A DNA stretch of 64,000 nt. It comes from Cupriavidus phytohabitans (GTDB lineage Bacteria; Pseudomonadota; Gammaproteobacteria; Burkholderiales; Burkholderiaceae). The notes below the pieces were generated by a model. The model saw only the letters and a list, made by a program, of their open reading frames with translations. It was not told the DNA's origin and did not search any database. Positions 42,877 through 51,175 of this stretch are shown here, in pieces. The position numbers were made by a program, and so were the translations under genes. How positions within the stretch are numbered: the first letter of the stretch is position 1; each line of letters opens with the position of its first letter. The DNA is taken from contig NZ_AUFE01000027.1 of the NCBI RefSeq assembly GCF_000426345.1, positions 17,983 through 81,982 on the forward strand, in the 5' to 3' direction.

Positions 42877-42918
42877 ATGAACGATAGCGCCAAACCTGAA
42901 CCAGGAAACCAGCAATGA
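42877..42918 (+). pseudogene. 13-codon remnant of the TDO-like gene
   Basis: MNDSAKPEPGNQQ and a stop, preceded by CCAGGAGACAACG. The TDO-like protein of the other copy starts MNDTVKPASP after AGGAGACCAAAG. The remnant keeps the start, and its TGA overlaps the GST start codon (ATGA). It looks like an internal deletion that preserved translational coupling to the next gene. Confidence 0.6.
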
Positions 42919-43958
42919 GGCATGAAAAATTGATGAATATGGCGGCCGGTGCCCGCGCCGCCATCGCGGACCGCGCGCGCATCTCGCTCGTGGGTAGTGA
43001 CGCCAACCCGCGCTTCGAACTGTTCCACGCGGCCAGCTCGCTGTGCTCGCAGAAAGTGCGCACGGTTCTGTTCGAGAAGCAGTTGCCGTACCGTTCGAAC
43101 GATATGGTGATCCTCGGTTCGATGGGTCCGGATGGCCTTGTTCCGGCCGAGCACTACCATCCGCCCTACGTCCGACTGCGGATGCTTGCAGGCCGGGAAG
43201 TTGGGCGGGAACTTGTCAGCGGCTATAGCGGGCGTACGTCGGTGGAGACCGAAGGCTTTGACCCCTGCGCGGTCCCGTTGCTTGTGGACTACGAGGCTGG
43301 CCGTGTCATTGCCGATTCCAGACGGATCTGCTGCTATCTCGATGCGGTGTCGCGCGATCCCGTTCAGCTCGTGCCGGAGGACGCCGATGTGCGTGCCCAG
43401 GTGATGCAACAGGTGAGCATCGTCGATCAGATCCCGAACGGCACCTTGCTCTATGGCTTTCATCCCGACGCCGACCTTCGGCCCGAAGCGCTCAAGACGG
43501 CCATGGAAACGGTCTACGACTACAAGATCAAGGCGCTCGAAGCCATGATTGATGCCAATGCCGACGATGCGCAGCTCGTTGCGGCCTATCGCGCGAAGAT
43601 CGCGAAGGAGCGGGGCGGCAAGTCGGTCCGCCACGATGCCGCATTTCAGCGCGCCGCACGTCGGCACGTCGCGGGCCTCTTGACGGACCTCGACCATGCG
43701 CTTGGTTCGTCGACACCGTACCTCAGGGGGGAATCATTCTCGCTCGGCGATGTGCTGTGGGGTGTCAACCTGGTCCGGATGGCTTACCTGGGGCTTGCGT
43801 CGATGTGGGAAAACCTGCCCAACGTCGAGCGATATGTTGATGCGCTGACCAAGCGTCCGTCCCTGTGTACCGAAGCGGTCCAGGCTACGGTCGATTCCAT
43901 GCCGCCTTCGCGCTACATGCATGTCATTGCGGGCTGCGGGGAGCCGGTGCCGGTGTAG
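42915..43958 (+). CDS. glutathione transferase-type protein, LinD/PcpC reductive dehalogenase-like
   Basis: A 347-residue GST-fold protein much longer than ordinary GSTs but equal to LinD. It shares with LinD PRFELFH, SLCSQKVRTVLFEK (Cys44 as likely catalytic Cys), YVRLR, SSVETEGFDP-like SVETEGFDPCAVPLLVDYE, IADSRRICCYL and LLYGFHPDADLRPEALK. LinD and PcpC remove chlorine reductively from chlorohydroquinones using glutathione. It follows the amidase and TDO remnant, and a decayed copy lies at 36511-36800. The natural substrate could be a chloro(amino)hydroquinone. Confidence 0.8.
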   Translation: MRHEKLMNMAAGARAAIADRARISLVGSDANPRFELFHAASSLCSQKVRTVLFEKQLPYRSNDMVILGSMGPDGLVPAEHYHPPYVRLRMLAGREVGRELVSGYSGRTSVETEGFDPCAVPLLVDYEAGRVIADSRRICCYLDAVSRDPVQLVPEDADVRAQVMQQVSIVDQIPNGTLLYGFHPDADLRPEALKTAMETVYDYKIKALEAMIDANADDAQLVAAYRAKIAKERGGKSVRHDAAFQRAARRHVAGLLTDLDHALGSSTPYLRGESFSLGDVLWGVNLVRMAYLGLASMWENLPNVERYVDALTKRPSLCTEAVQATVDSMPPSRYMHVIAGCGEPVPV

Positions 43959-44014
43959 TCAAAGCCGGTGCCATTGGCAGGAGGGTAATTTGCGGAGGCC
44001 TGAATCTCCGCCGC

Positions 44015-44194
44015 GCGGGAGTGCTGCAGCGCACCCTTCCCCCAGAAGACCTATCACTCAAGGAGTGGGACAAGGTGGCCCGCATCGATTTGCGAGGCAC
44101 CTATCTCTGCTGCAGGCAGTTCGGTTCCGGGATGGCAAGGCGTGGACGCGGAGCGATCGTGATGCGACTGCCAAGCGCTCAACACCGGGGAATC
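44015..44194 (+). pseudogene. SDR fragment
   Basis: About 60 codons: AGVLQRTLPPEDLSLKEWDK, RIDLRGTYLCCRQFG and RRGRGAIVM. This is the middle of a short-chain dehydrogenase from NNAG to just before the active-site Ser. Both ends are missing and the frame then runs into unrelated sequence. Confidence 0.65.
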
Positions 44195-44321
44195 GGGGGG
44201 CATAAGAGGAATTGGGGCAAACCGACACGTTTGTCAAAAATCTGTCACTCGCGTCAGAGAAGTATCGGCGCGCCCCTGCGATGGAGTTTAGCTGCCAGAC
44301 TTGCACATATTGTTCTTTATA

Positions 44322-44351
44322 TTGAAATGATTGTGCGAATTTATGCATAAT
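44322..44351 (+). promoter_or_regulatory. porin promoter overlapped by TTATGCATAA palindrome
   Basis: TTGAAA (44322-44327) and CATAAT (44346-44351) are 18 bases apart. The ten-base palindrome TTATGCATAA (44341-44350) overlaps the -10 element, as at the MFS promoter near 10600 and the divergent promoter near 19560. The arms beyond the core are only partly symmetric. Confidence 0.5.
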
Positions 44352-44479
44352 TGTTGACTCATTTCTGTCACATTCCTGACGCACTATCTGGCGGCCGCGT
44401 CGGTGGATGGTTTCGGCTCGCCTGCAAGCCGGGATGCCATCGACTGGACCCTTCGCTATATAAGAACCTGGAATCGACA

Positions 44480-45547
44480 GTGAAAAAAGCTCTCTTCGCA
44501 GTGGCAGCCGCAGCTTGCGCCATGTCCGGCTCTGCCTTTGCCCAATCGTCGTCCAATGTGACGCTCTATGGCATCGCTGATGCCGGCATCAGTTTCCAAA
44601 ACCACGTCAATGGTGGCGCAAACGGCGGTGGCTCTGTCGTTGGCGTGACTTCCGGCGGCCTCTCAGGTTCACGCTGGGGTCTGCGCGGGGTCGAGGACCT
44701 CGGCAGCAACCTGAAGGGCGTCTTCGTGCTGGAAAGCGGCTTCGATATCGATAGCGGCAAATCCGCACAGGGTGGCCGGCTCTTCGGTCGTCAGGCCTAT
44801 GTTGGCCTGCAGGGCAATTTCGGTGCCGTCACCCTCGGCCGACAGCAAAATTCGCTGTATGACCTGTTCGGTGCCTACGATCCGATGTCGGTAGGCCCCA
44901 TGTACTCACTGAATTCGGTCGACAATCAATTTAATGGCCGCGCCGACAACGCCATCAAGTACACCGGTAAGTTCGGCGGCTTGACGGCAACCGGCTTCTA
45001 TAGCTTCGGCCGCGACGTGAACTCCGGCCTCGGCGGCGAAGTGCCGGGCCACTTCCAGGTCGGCAAGAACTTTGGTGGTGGTTTGGCCTACGCGAACGGG
45101 CCGTTCTCGGTGGGCGTCGCGTATGACCAGTTCCAGGGCAGCACCCTGGCTTCCGCGGACCTCGCCGCAAAACGTGCTGCGATTGGTACGTCGTATGCCT
45201 TCGGTGCTGCGAAGGTGTTTGGCGGCTACCGCTGGATGCGTGACGAAGTCACGACTGGTATGGCCCGTCACGACAACCTGTACTGGCTCGGCGCGAACTA
45301 CAAGTTCACTCCCGCCTTTACCCTGACCGGTGCGGCTTACTACACCGACGCCCGCACCGACAGCAAGGACTCATGGATGTTCGTGCTGAACGCCGACTAC
45401 GCTTTGTCCAAGCGCACTGACGCGTACCTGCTGCTCGGCTACGTCAACAACAAGGGCAATGCGACCTTCGGTGTGACCGGTGCGGCCAATACGATGCCAG
45501 GCCAAAACCAAACCGGCGCGATGCTTGGCATGCGCCATCGCTTCTAA
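44480..45547 (+). CDS. outer-membrane trimeric porin
   Basis: A 355-residue Burkholderiales porin starting at GTG 44480. The signal peptide KKALFAVAAAACAMSGSAFA is followed by QSSSNVTLYGIADAGI, and the sequence ends in MLGMRHRF. It is a 16-strand beta-barrel by family. The upstream palindrome links it to the putative GntR regulon of the 9-20 kb locus. Confidence 0.9.
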   Translation: MKKALFAVAAAACAMSGSAFAQSSSNVTLYGIADAGISFQNHVNGGANGGGSVVGVTSGGLSGSRWGLRGVEDLGSNLKGVFVLESGFDIDSGKSAQGGRLFGRQAYVGLQGNFGAVTLGRQQNSLYDLFGAYDPMSVGPMYSLNSVDNQFNGRADNAIKYTGKFGGLTATGFYSFGRDVNSGLGGEVPGHFQVGKNFGGGLAYANGPFSVGVAYDQFQGSTLASADLAAKRAAIGTSYAFGAAKVFGGYRWMRDEVTTGMARHDNLYWLGANYKFTPAFTLTGAAYYTDARTDSKDSWMFVLNADYALSKRTDAYLLLGYVNNKGNATFGVTGAANTMPGQNQTGAMLGMRHRF

Positions 45548-45633
45548 TTTCCTACCCGTAGGACGAGGTGCGCTCCCGGGCGTGCCAGCGAACAACTTCA
45601 TATCGACCTTGGCTTTCACTGTTAAGGACGTTT

Positions 45634-45660
45634 GGCCGGCAGAAGTGTCGGCCTTTTTTT
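45634..45660 (+). terminator. Rho-independent terminator after porin
   Basis: GGCCGGCA ... TGTCGGCC stem (one G-T pair) followed by seven or more T, 87 bases after the porin stop. Confidence 0.8.
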
Positions 45661-45959
45661 CGTACGTCGCTCGCTATCAAGGGGGGCCAGATGGGTTCCT
45701 CATGCGCCGGAACTGGGGCAGGCGGGCAGTGAACTTGCCGATCACTCAGCGGATGGATTCGTGGCGCGGCATGAGTTGCCAAGGTGCGACCGTGTACGGG
45801 AAATGACGGAGAGGAGTCAGCGCCTGCGGTTCGTGCCCGCCAGCATACCGCGGGCAAGCAGCGACGTGTAGTCCATTGTCCATCGCACTGACTTACCTGG
45901 TCACGCCGGACTTCCGAGATGTGCGGCAATTCACTTCTGTGCGGAACGCGGGTCTCGAA
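45661..45959. other. gene-free stretch
   Basis: No gene was recognised. Short open frames here have no family similarity. Confidence 0.4.
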
Positions 45960-46949
45960 TCAGTCTGCCCGAATTCCCCAGGCGGGAAGCAACTTGCTCC
46001 ATTTTTCGGTCTCTTTAACAAGGTGCTCGCGCAGGGCTGCTGGCGTGCTGCCAACCGGCTCGGCGCCAATACTCGCAAGGCGCTGCCGGACTGCAGGATT
46101 CTTTAGCGCCAGAAGCATTGCGTGATTGAGTTTCTCGATCACGGCAGGCGATGTCTTCGCCGGTAAGAAGGCGGCAAACCAAGGGGACAGCTCATATCCG
46201 CTCAGGCCGGACTCGGCAATCGTCGGCACAGCTGGCAGTGCCGATGAACGCTTCATTGTTGTTACCGCAACCGGGGTCAATCTTCCCGAATCAATATGCG
46301 GTTTGGCGGAGGTGATGCTGTCAAACATGTAATCCACCTGGCCGCCTAGCAGATCGGTGATGGCAGGGCCGCTCCCTTTGTAGGGCACATGCAGAAGGTC
46401 GATCCCGGCCATGGCGCGGAACAAGGCTCCCGCGAGGTGGATCGAAGTGCCATTTCCCGCCGACGCATACGTGTACTTCCCTGGCCTGGTCTTCGCATTT
46501 GCGATGAGTTCTTGCACAGTCCCCACCGGATTCTTCGCCTTGTTTGTCACAAGCACGTTGGGCACAATCGCCAAAATAGACACGGGGACAAAATCTTTGA
46601 TCGGATCGTAGCTAACCTTGTCATACAGGGTAGGGTTGACCGCCATCCCATTTGCAGCAATCAGCAAGGTATAACCATCGCTGGCCGATTTCGCGACAAG
46701 ATCAACGCCGATGTTGCCACCCGCTCCAGGCCGGTTCTCCACGACGATCGGTTGACCAAGTGTGACCGACATATGCTCACCCAGGGTACGCGCAATATTG
46801 TCAATTGCCCCGCCGGCCGGAAATGGAACCACCCAGCGAATCGGCCGATCCGGATACGCCGCCATGGCGCTGGCGGACCCAAGTCCAAGAAACAGGGCCA
46901 TGGCCCAGTTAAGGCAAACATTGGCCCGCACTGACATATTGCGCGTCAT
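45960..46949 (-). CDS. Bug/TctC periplasmic solute receptor
   Basis: A 329-residue Bug receptor. ATG 46949 follows GGAGGCG. The signal sequence ends AMAA, followed by YPDRPIRWVVPFPAGGAID and NRPGAGGNIGVDLVAKSASDGYTL. It lies just downstream of the muconate cycloisomerase gene on the same strand (93 bases), so it may serve uptake of an aromatic acid feeding catechol. Confidence 0.9.
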   Translation of the reverse strand: MTRNMSVRANVCLNWAMALFLGLGSASAMAAYPDRPIRWVVPFPAGGAIDNIARTLGEHMSVTLGQPIVVENRPGAGGNIGVDLVAKSASDGYTLLIAANGMAVNPTLYDKVSYDPIKDFVPVSILAIVPNVLVTNKAKNPVGTVQELIANAKTRPGKYTYASAGNGTSIHLAGALFRAMAGIDLLHVPYKGSGPAITDLLGGQVDYMFDSITSAKPHIDSGRLTPVAVTTMKRSSALPAVPTIAESGLSGYELSPWFAAFLPAKTSPAVIEKLNHAMLLALKNPAVRQRLASIGAEPVGSTPAALREHLVKETEKWSKLLPAWGIRAD

Positions 46950-47042
46950 CGCCTCCTCCCGAAAAAACACCATTGGTACTAGCCTTCTCGTCAGATTTCC
47001 CGTAATTCCCTTCCAGGAATACGAGAGCGTCGGGCGCCATGC

Positions 47043-48197
47043 TCAGATTGCCCGGAAACCGCTTACCGCTATCCGGTCCCGGTCGCGGCGGTAGAAGTCG
47101 AGCTTATCCTGATCAAGGGTGAGCCCAAGACCGGGGCCCTCCGGCAGGTGCAGGCTGAAGTCACGATAAGTCGGCCGTGTGGTGACGACGTCGTCCTTGA
47201 GCAGGAGTGGGCCCAACAGTTCCGTGCCCCATGACAACTGCGGCAAACTGCAAAAGCCGTGGGCGGCTGCGATGGTGCCGACACTACCTTCCAGCATGGT
47301 GCCGCCGTACAGCTGAATACCTGCAGCATCTCCCACCGCTGCTGTCCGCAGCATGGCGTGAATTCCGCCCGACTTGGCAATCTTCAGTGCGAACACGTCC
47401 GCAGCCGCCAGCCGCGCCAGTTCCATCGCGTCCTCGGCGCCACACACTGCTTCGTCCGCCATGATGGGCACGACAAACTTCGCGGCCAGCCTGGCCAGCG
47501 CGCGAGGGTTTTCGCGCGGGATTGGCTGTTCGATCAAGTCAACGCCTGCCGACTCCAGCATAGCGATTCCCGTCGCTGCTTCGACTTCGCTCCAGGCCTG
47601 GTTCACATCGACAGTGATGCGCGCCCGGTTCCCCAGTGCGCGTTTAATGGCGGAGACATGGTCCACGTCCTCGCGCACACTGCGGCGGCCAATCTTCAAT
47701 TTGAAGGTGTTGTGGCGACCCTCAGCCAACATCGTTTCAGCTTCTTCGATATCCCGCGCGGTGTCGCCGCTGGCAAGCGTCCACAGCACCGGCAGGGTCG
47801 AACGCACAGCGCCGCCCAGCATGGTCACAAGTGGGACGCCGAGTCGCTTGGCCTGAGCGTCCAGCAGAGCGGTTTCCACCGCTGACTTGGCAAAACGGTT
47901 ACCGCGCGCCACTTTGGCTAGTCGCTGCATTGCCGCATTCACATTGGTGGCATCGATACCAATGAGAGCGGGGGCGAGATACGTGTCGATAGCCAGCTTG
48001 ATACCTTCCGGGCTCTCGTCGCCATAGGACAGGCCCCCGATAGTGGTTGCCTCGCCGAGACCTTCCATACCGTCGCTGCATCTCAGGCGTACGATGACCA
48101 GCGTCTGCCGCTGCATCGTCGTCATGGCAAGCTGGTGATCGCGAATGGTAGGCAAGTCGACAAGAATGGCCTCAATGAAGCTGATCGTTGCATTCAT
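47043..48197 (-). CDS. catB: muconate cycloisomerase
   Basis: A 384-residue enolase-superfamily enzyme that lactonises cis,cis-muconate to muconolactone. DLPTIRDHQLAMTTMQRQTLV is the usual CatB start, and the catalytic Lys pair is in TFKLKIGRR. Metal ligands lie in DVNQAW, EQPIPREN and ADEAVCG, with the general acid Lys in KIAKSGG. Upstream ATG codons at 48209 and 48215 are also possible starts. It stands apart from catA by about 7.5 kb, and no intact catC is in the window. Other MLE-family roles (chloromuconate) cannot be excluded. Confidence 0.85.
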   Translation of the reverse strand: MNATISFIEAILVDLPTIRDHQLAMTTMQRQTLVIVRLRCSDGMEGLGEATTIGGLSYGDESPEGIKLAIDTYLAPALIGIDATNVNAAMQRLAKVARGNRFAKSAVETALLDAQAKRLGVPLVTMLGGAVRSTLPVLWTLASGDTARDIEEAETMLAEGRHNTFKLKIGRRSVREDVDHVSAIKRALGNRARITVDVNQAWSEVEAATGIAMLESAGVDLIEQPIPRENPRALARLAAKFVVPIMADEAVCGAEDAMELARLAAADVFALKIAKSGGIHAMLRTAAVGDAAGIQLYGGTMLEGSVGTIAAAHGFCSLPQLSWGTELLGPLLLKDDVVTTRPTYRDFSLHLPEGPGLGLTLDQDKLDFYRRDRDRIAVSGFRAI

Positions 48198-48215
48198 ACC
48201 TGATTTCATCTCCAC

Positions 48216-48574
48216 TTTGAAAGGTCTTCAGCTACCAGCGCCGTGCTCGGCGCGCCCCAGTGCGATGGTCTGCAAGCTCCTTGCGCCATCCACTACATGA
48301 AACGCAGATAAGCGCTCGCCCGCTATACACGGGACCAGTCGGCACGAGATTAGCCCCGCGCTTCAATCTGGGAAGGAGCGGATTGCTCATTCGCGTCGGT
48401 CCGGACGCCTGCTCCGCCGCGTCGCCTTCCATCGGCGCCCGCGGCATACCTGAAGCAAATTCCCCCTCGTGGCGAATCACACCTACAGCCAGGATGGGGC
48501 ACGGCGTCGGCCGTAGGCGTCCAAAGCAGTGTCACCGCTTCTGTGCACGGCAGCGTGCCGTCCGCCTCGGAGGT
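48216..48574. other. gene-free stretch
   Basis: The 359 bases between catB and the nitronate monooxygenase gene show no recognisable coding sequence. A catR-like regulator would be expected here in a normal cat cluster but is absent. Confidence 0.4.
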
Positions 48575-49552
48575 TCAGGGCAAACGCGCAACACGCTCCC
48601 GCGCAGCGATATATTCGTGCCTGAGTCGCGCCACGATTTCAGGCGTCGTCGGGATGTCGTGAATCTGCGCCACGCCGTGACCAGCGCCCCAGATGTCCTT
48701 CCACGCCTTGGGTTTGGAGCGTCCCTCGGCAAAGCTCATTTTGGATTTCTCGCCGTCCCTGAGGTTATCGGGATCTAGGCCGACCCGTTCGATACTTTCG
48801 CGCACGTAGTTGCCATGTACGCCGGAGAACAGGTTGCTGTAGATGATGTCTGACGCCCCGGCCTTGATCAGCGATTGCTTGTAGTCAGTGCTGGCATTGG
48901 CTTCCTGGCTCGCGATGAAGCGCGTGCCGATATAGGCAAAGTCCGCACCCATGGCCTGCGCGGCCAGTATCGCATCGCCGGTGGCGATGGCGCCAGACAG
49001 CGCGATGGGTCCTCGGAAGCGGCGGCGGACCTCTCCGACCAGCGCCATTGGCGACAGCGTCCCGGCGTGGCCGCCCGCGCCGGCGGCGACCAGAATCAGC
49101 CCATCGACGCCGGCTTCCAAGGCCTTTTCGGCATGCCGCAGATTGATCACATCGTGGAGGATGATGCCGCCATAGGAATGGACGGCATCAACGATCTCCT
49201 GCACCGGTGCGCGTAGCGATGTGATGAAGATCGGCACACGATGGCGCACGCAGGTTGCTACGTCCTGTTCCAGCCGAACATTGGAGGTGTGTGCGATCTG
49301 GTTGACCGCGAGCGGTCCGACAATCGCGCCGGGATTTGCAGCACGAAAGGCGTCAAGCTCCTCCTTGATCCGCATTAGCCATGCGTCGAGCAATTCCGGC
49401 TGACGGGCATTGAGCGCGGGAAAGGAGCCCACGATGCCGGCCTTGCATTGGGCAAGGACAAGTTCCGGGTAGCTGACCGTGAACATCGGCGACGAGATCA
49501 CCGGCAAGGCCAGGTTTTGCAGAACGGGAGGAAGATGGCTGGAGGTGGTCAT
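48575..49552 (-). CDS. nitronate monooxygenase family protein
   Basis: A 325-residue FMN TIM-barrel protein of the 2-nitropropane dioxygenase/enoyl reductase type. ALPVISSPMFTVSYPELVLAQ is the usual start, AGAGGHAGTL the phosphate/FMN loop, and ALSGAIATGDAILAAQAMGADFAYIGTRF the second FMN site. It oxidises nitronates by family, but many members have unknown substrates. It forms a minus-strand group with a Bug receptor, a MaoC protein and a CoA ligase. Confidence 0.85.
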   Translation of the reverse strand: MTTSSHLPPVLQNLALPVISSPMFTVSYPELVLAQCKAGIVGSFPALNARQPELLDAWLMRIKEELDAFRAANPGAIVGPLAVNQIAHTSNVRLEQDVATCVRHRVPIFITSLRAPVQEIVDAVHSYGGIILHDVINLRHAEKALEAGVDGLILVAAGAGGHAGTLSPMALVGEVRRRFRGPIALSGAIATGDAILAAQAMGADFAYIGTRFIASQEANASTDYKQSLIKAGASDIIYSNLFSGVHGNYVRESIERVGLDPDNLRDGEKSKMSFAEGRSKPKAWKDIWGAGHGVAQIHDIPTTPEIVARLRHEYIAARERVARLP

Positions 49553-49586
49553 GGCAGCAGGCCTCTTGCATTGGTTGCGGTCAGGC

Positions 49587-50564
49587 TCAATCGAGTGAAA
49601 CACCGGAAAGCTTGACGCGTTCGCCCTGGATCTTTCGGTCTTGTGCCAGGAAATCCCTGAATGCCGCCGGCGTGGAGCCAACGGCGACGTAAGAGAACGC
49701 ATCGATGTATTTCTTGCGGAAGTCAGGCAATTGGACGATGCGCCTGACGTCGACGGAGATCTTCTCGACTAGCGCGGGCGGCGTGCCGCGCGGGGCGACC
49801 AGACCGATATTGAAGACTGCGTTAATCTCCTTGACGCCCAACTCCTTGAAGGTAGGCACGTCAGGCAGCGCTGCCGAGCGTGTATCGGCAGAGACGGCGA
49901 GCGCCTTCAGTGCGCCGGACTTGACGTGCTGCTCGATCACCGAGACACCGAGCACGGCGGCGTCGATCTGTCCGGAGATCACTTCCGGGATCAGGGGTGC
50001 GGCGCCCTTGTACGGCACGTGCACCATGGTCAGGTTCTCGTTATGCGTGAACATCGCCATCGGCAGGTGCGCGATGCCGCCAGCGCCAGACGAGCCGTAG
50101 GTCATTGGCTTGCTTGGTGAAGCCTTCTTCGCGAGTGCGATGAATTCCTTCAGCGAATTGGCCGGGGAGGTCTTCGGCACGAAGAACACCAGCGGCAATG
50201 CTACAAGCCGCGAGACCTCGGCGAAGTCCTTGTCTGGACTGTACGGCAGCTTCTTGTACAAGAACTGGTTCATGGTGAGCGCGGCTTCTGTGCCGGCGAA
50301 CAGCGTGTAGCCGTCCGGCGCGCTCTTGGCGACGAACTCCGCGCCGATGATTTCATTGGCGCCAGGCTTGTTCAGCACGACCACCGGTTGCTTCCACGCG
50401 TCGGCAAGCTGTGGAGTGAGTCCTCTCACGAAGCTGTCCACCGGTCCACCGGCCGAGTACGGCACCACGATGGTCACCGGCTTATTCGGAAAGCTCTGCG
50501 CCGCTGCGATGGTGGAAAACGAGAGGGCGGCCAATACGCCGGTCAGTCTGTAGAGGGATGGCAT
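49587..50564 (-). CDS. Bug/TctC periplasmic solute receptor
   Basis: A 325-residue Bug receptor with GGAGACATC before ATG 50564. The signal peptide ends IAAA, then QSFPNKPVTIVVPYSAGGPVD and NKPGANEIIGAEFVAKSAPDGYTL. It is downstream of the MaoC and acyl-CoA ligase genes, and the ligand is probably the acid activated by that ligase. Confidence 0.9.
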   Translation of the reverse strand: MPSLYRLTGVLAALSFSTIAAAQSFPNKPVTIVVPYSAGGPVDSFVRGLTPQLADAWKQPVVVLNKPGANEIIGAEFVAKSAPDGYTLFAGTEAALTMNQFLYKKLPYSPDKDFAEVSRLVALPLVFFVPKTSPANSLKEFIALAKKASPSKPMTYGSSGAGGIAHLPMAMFTHNENLTMVHVPYKGAAPLIPEVISGQIDAAVLGVSVIEQHVKSGALKALAVSADTRSAALPDVPTFKELGVKEINAVFNIGLVAPRGTPPALVEKISVDVRRIVQLPDFRKKYIDAFSYVAVGSTPAAFRDFLAQDRKIQGERVKLSGVSLD

Positions 50565-50693
50565 GATGTCTCCTGATGTTCGTCTGGTGGTGCAATGTGC
50601 CACCGCGCAGGCGGCCGCGAACACGGGCTCCGATTCTGCGATCGGATGTCCGTTGAAAAACGAAAAAGGGGAGTGCGGCGGCGTGCCGCGCGC

Positions 50694-51155
50694 TCAGGCG
50701 GCCTGTGCGGCGCGCTTCAGTACCAGCACGTCGGTCGTGCCGTCCTGGATCACCGCACCGGTCTGGTCGATCAACTGCAGCCTCCGGTTCACGCGCCCCA
50801 CGCGCTGACTGGTACCGGCTTCTGTGTCCAGGATTTCCATCCTGAGCCGCAGTGTCTGGCCAACGAAAATCGGGGCCGTGAAGGTCCAGTTCTGTAGCGA
50901 CATCATGGCCACGGCTGACTTGTCGAAGACGCCGAGCTGGTGCAGCATGCCGGTGGCCAGTGCAATGCCCAGCGCTCCGTGGACCACACGCTGTCCGAAG
51001 CGAGTGTCCCGGGCGAATTCCGCGTCGGCATGGATCGGATTCCAGTCGCCAGACAGCATTGAGAACATCGTGAGGTCGGTCTCGGTGATGGTGCGCCCGG
51101 TGCTGTCAAACACCTGCCCGCGATGGAAATCCTCGAAATAGAGCGTGGTCGGCAT
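50694..51155 (-). CDS. MaoC-family hydratase
   Basis: A 153-residue single hot-dog protein. Its hydratase motif is MLSGDWNPIHADAEFARDTRFGQRVVHGAL, with the Asp and His pair in place. ATG 51155 is preferred. A TTG at 51179 overlaps the stop of the ligase and would add eight residues. It probably hydrates an enoyl-CoA made from the ligase product. Confidence 0.85.
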   Translation of the reverse strand: MPTTLYFEDFHRGQVFDSTGRTITETDLTMFSMLSGDWNPIHADAEFARDTRFGQRVVHGALGIALATGMLHQLGVFDKSAVAMMSLQNWTFTAPIFVGQTLRLRMEILDTEAGTSQRVGRVNRRLQLIDQTGAVIQDGTTDVLVLKRAAQAA

Positions 51156-51175
51156 GAATTTTTTCCGAAGAGGGT

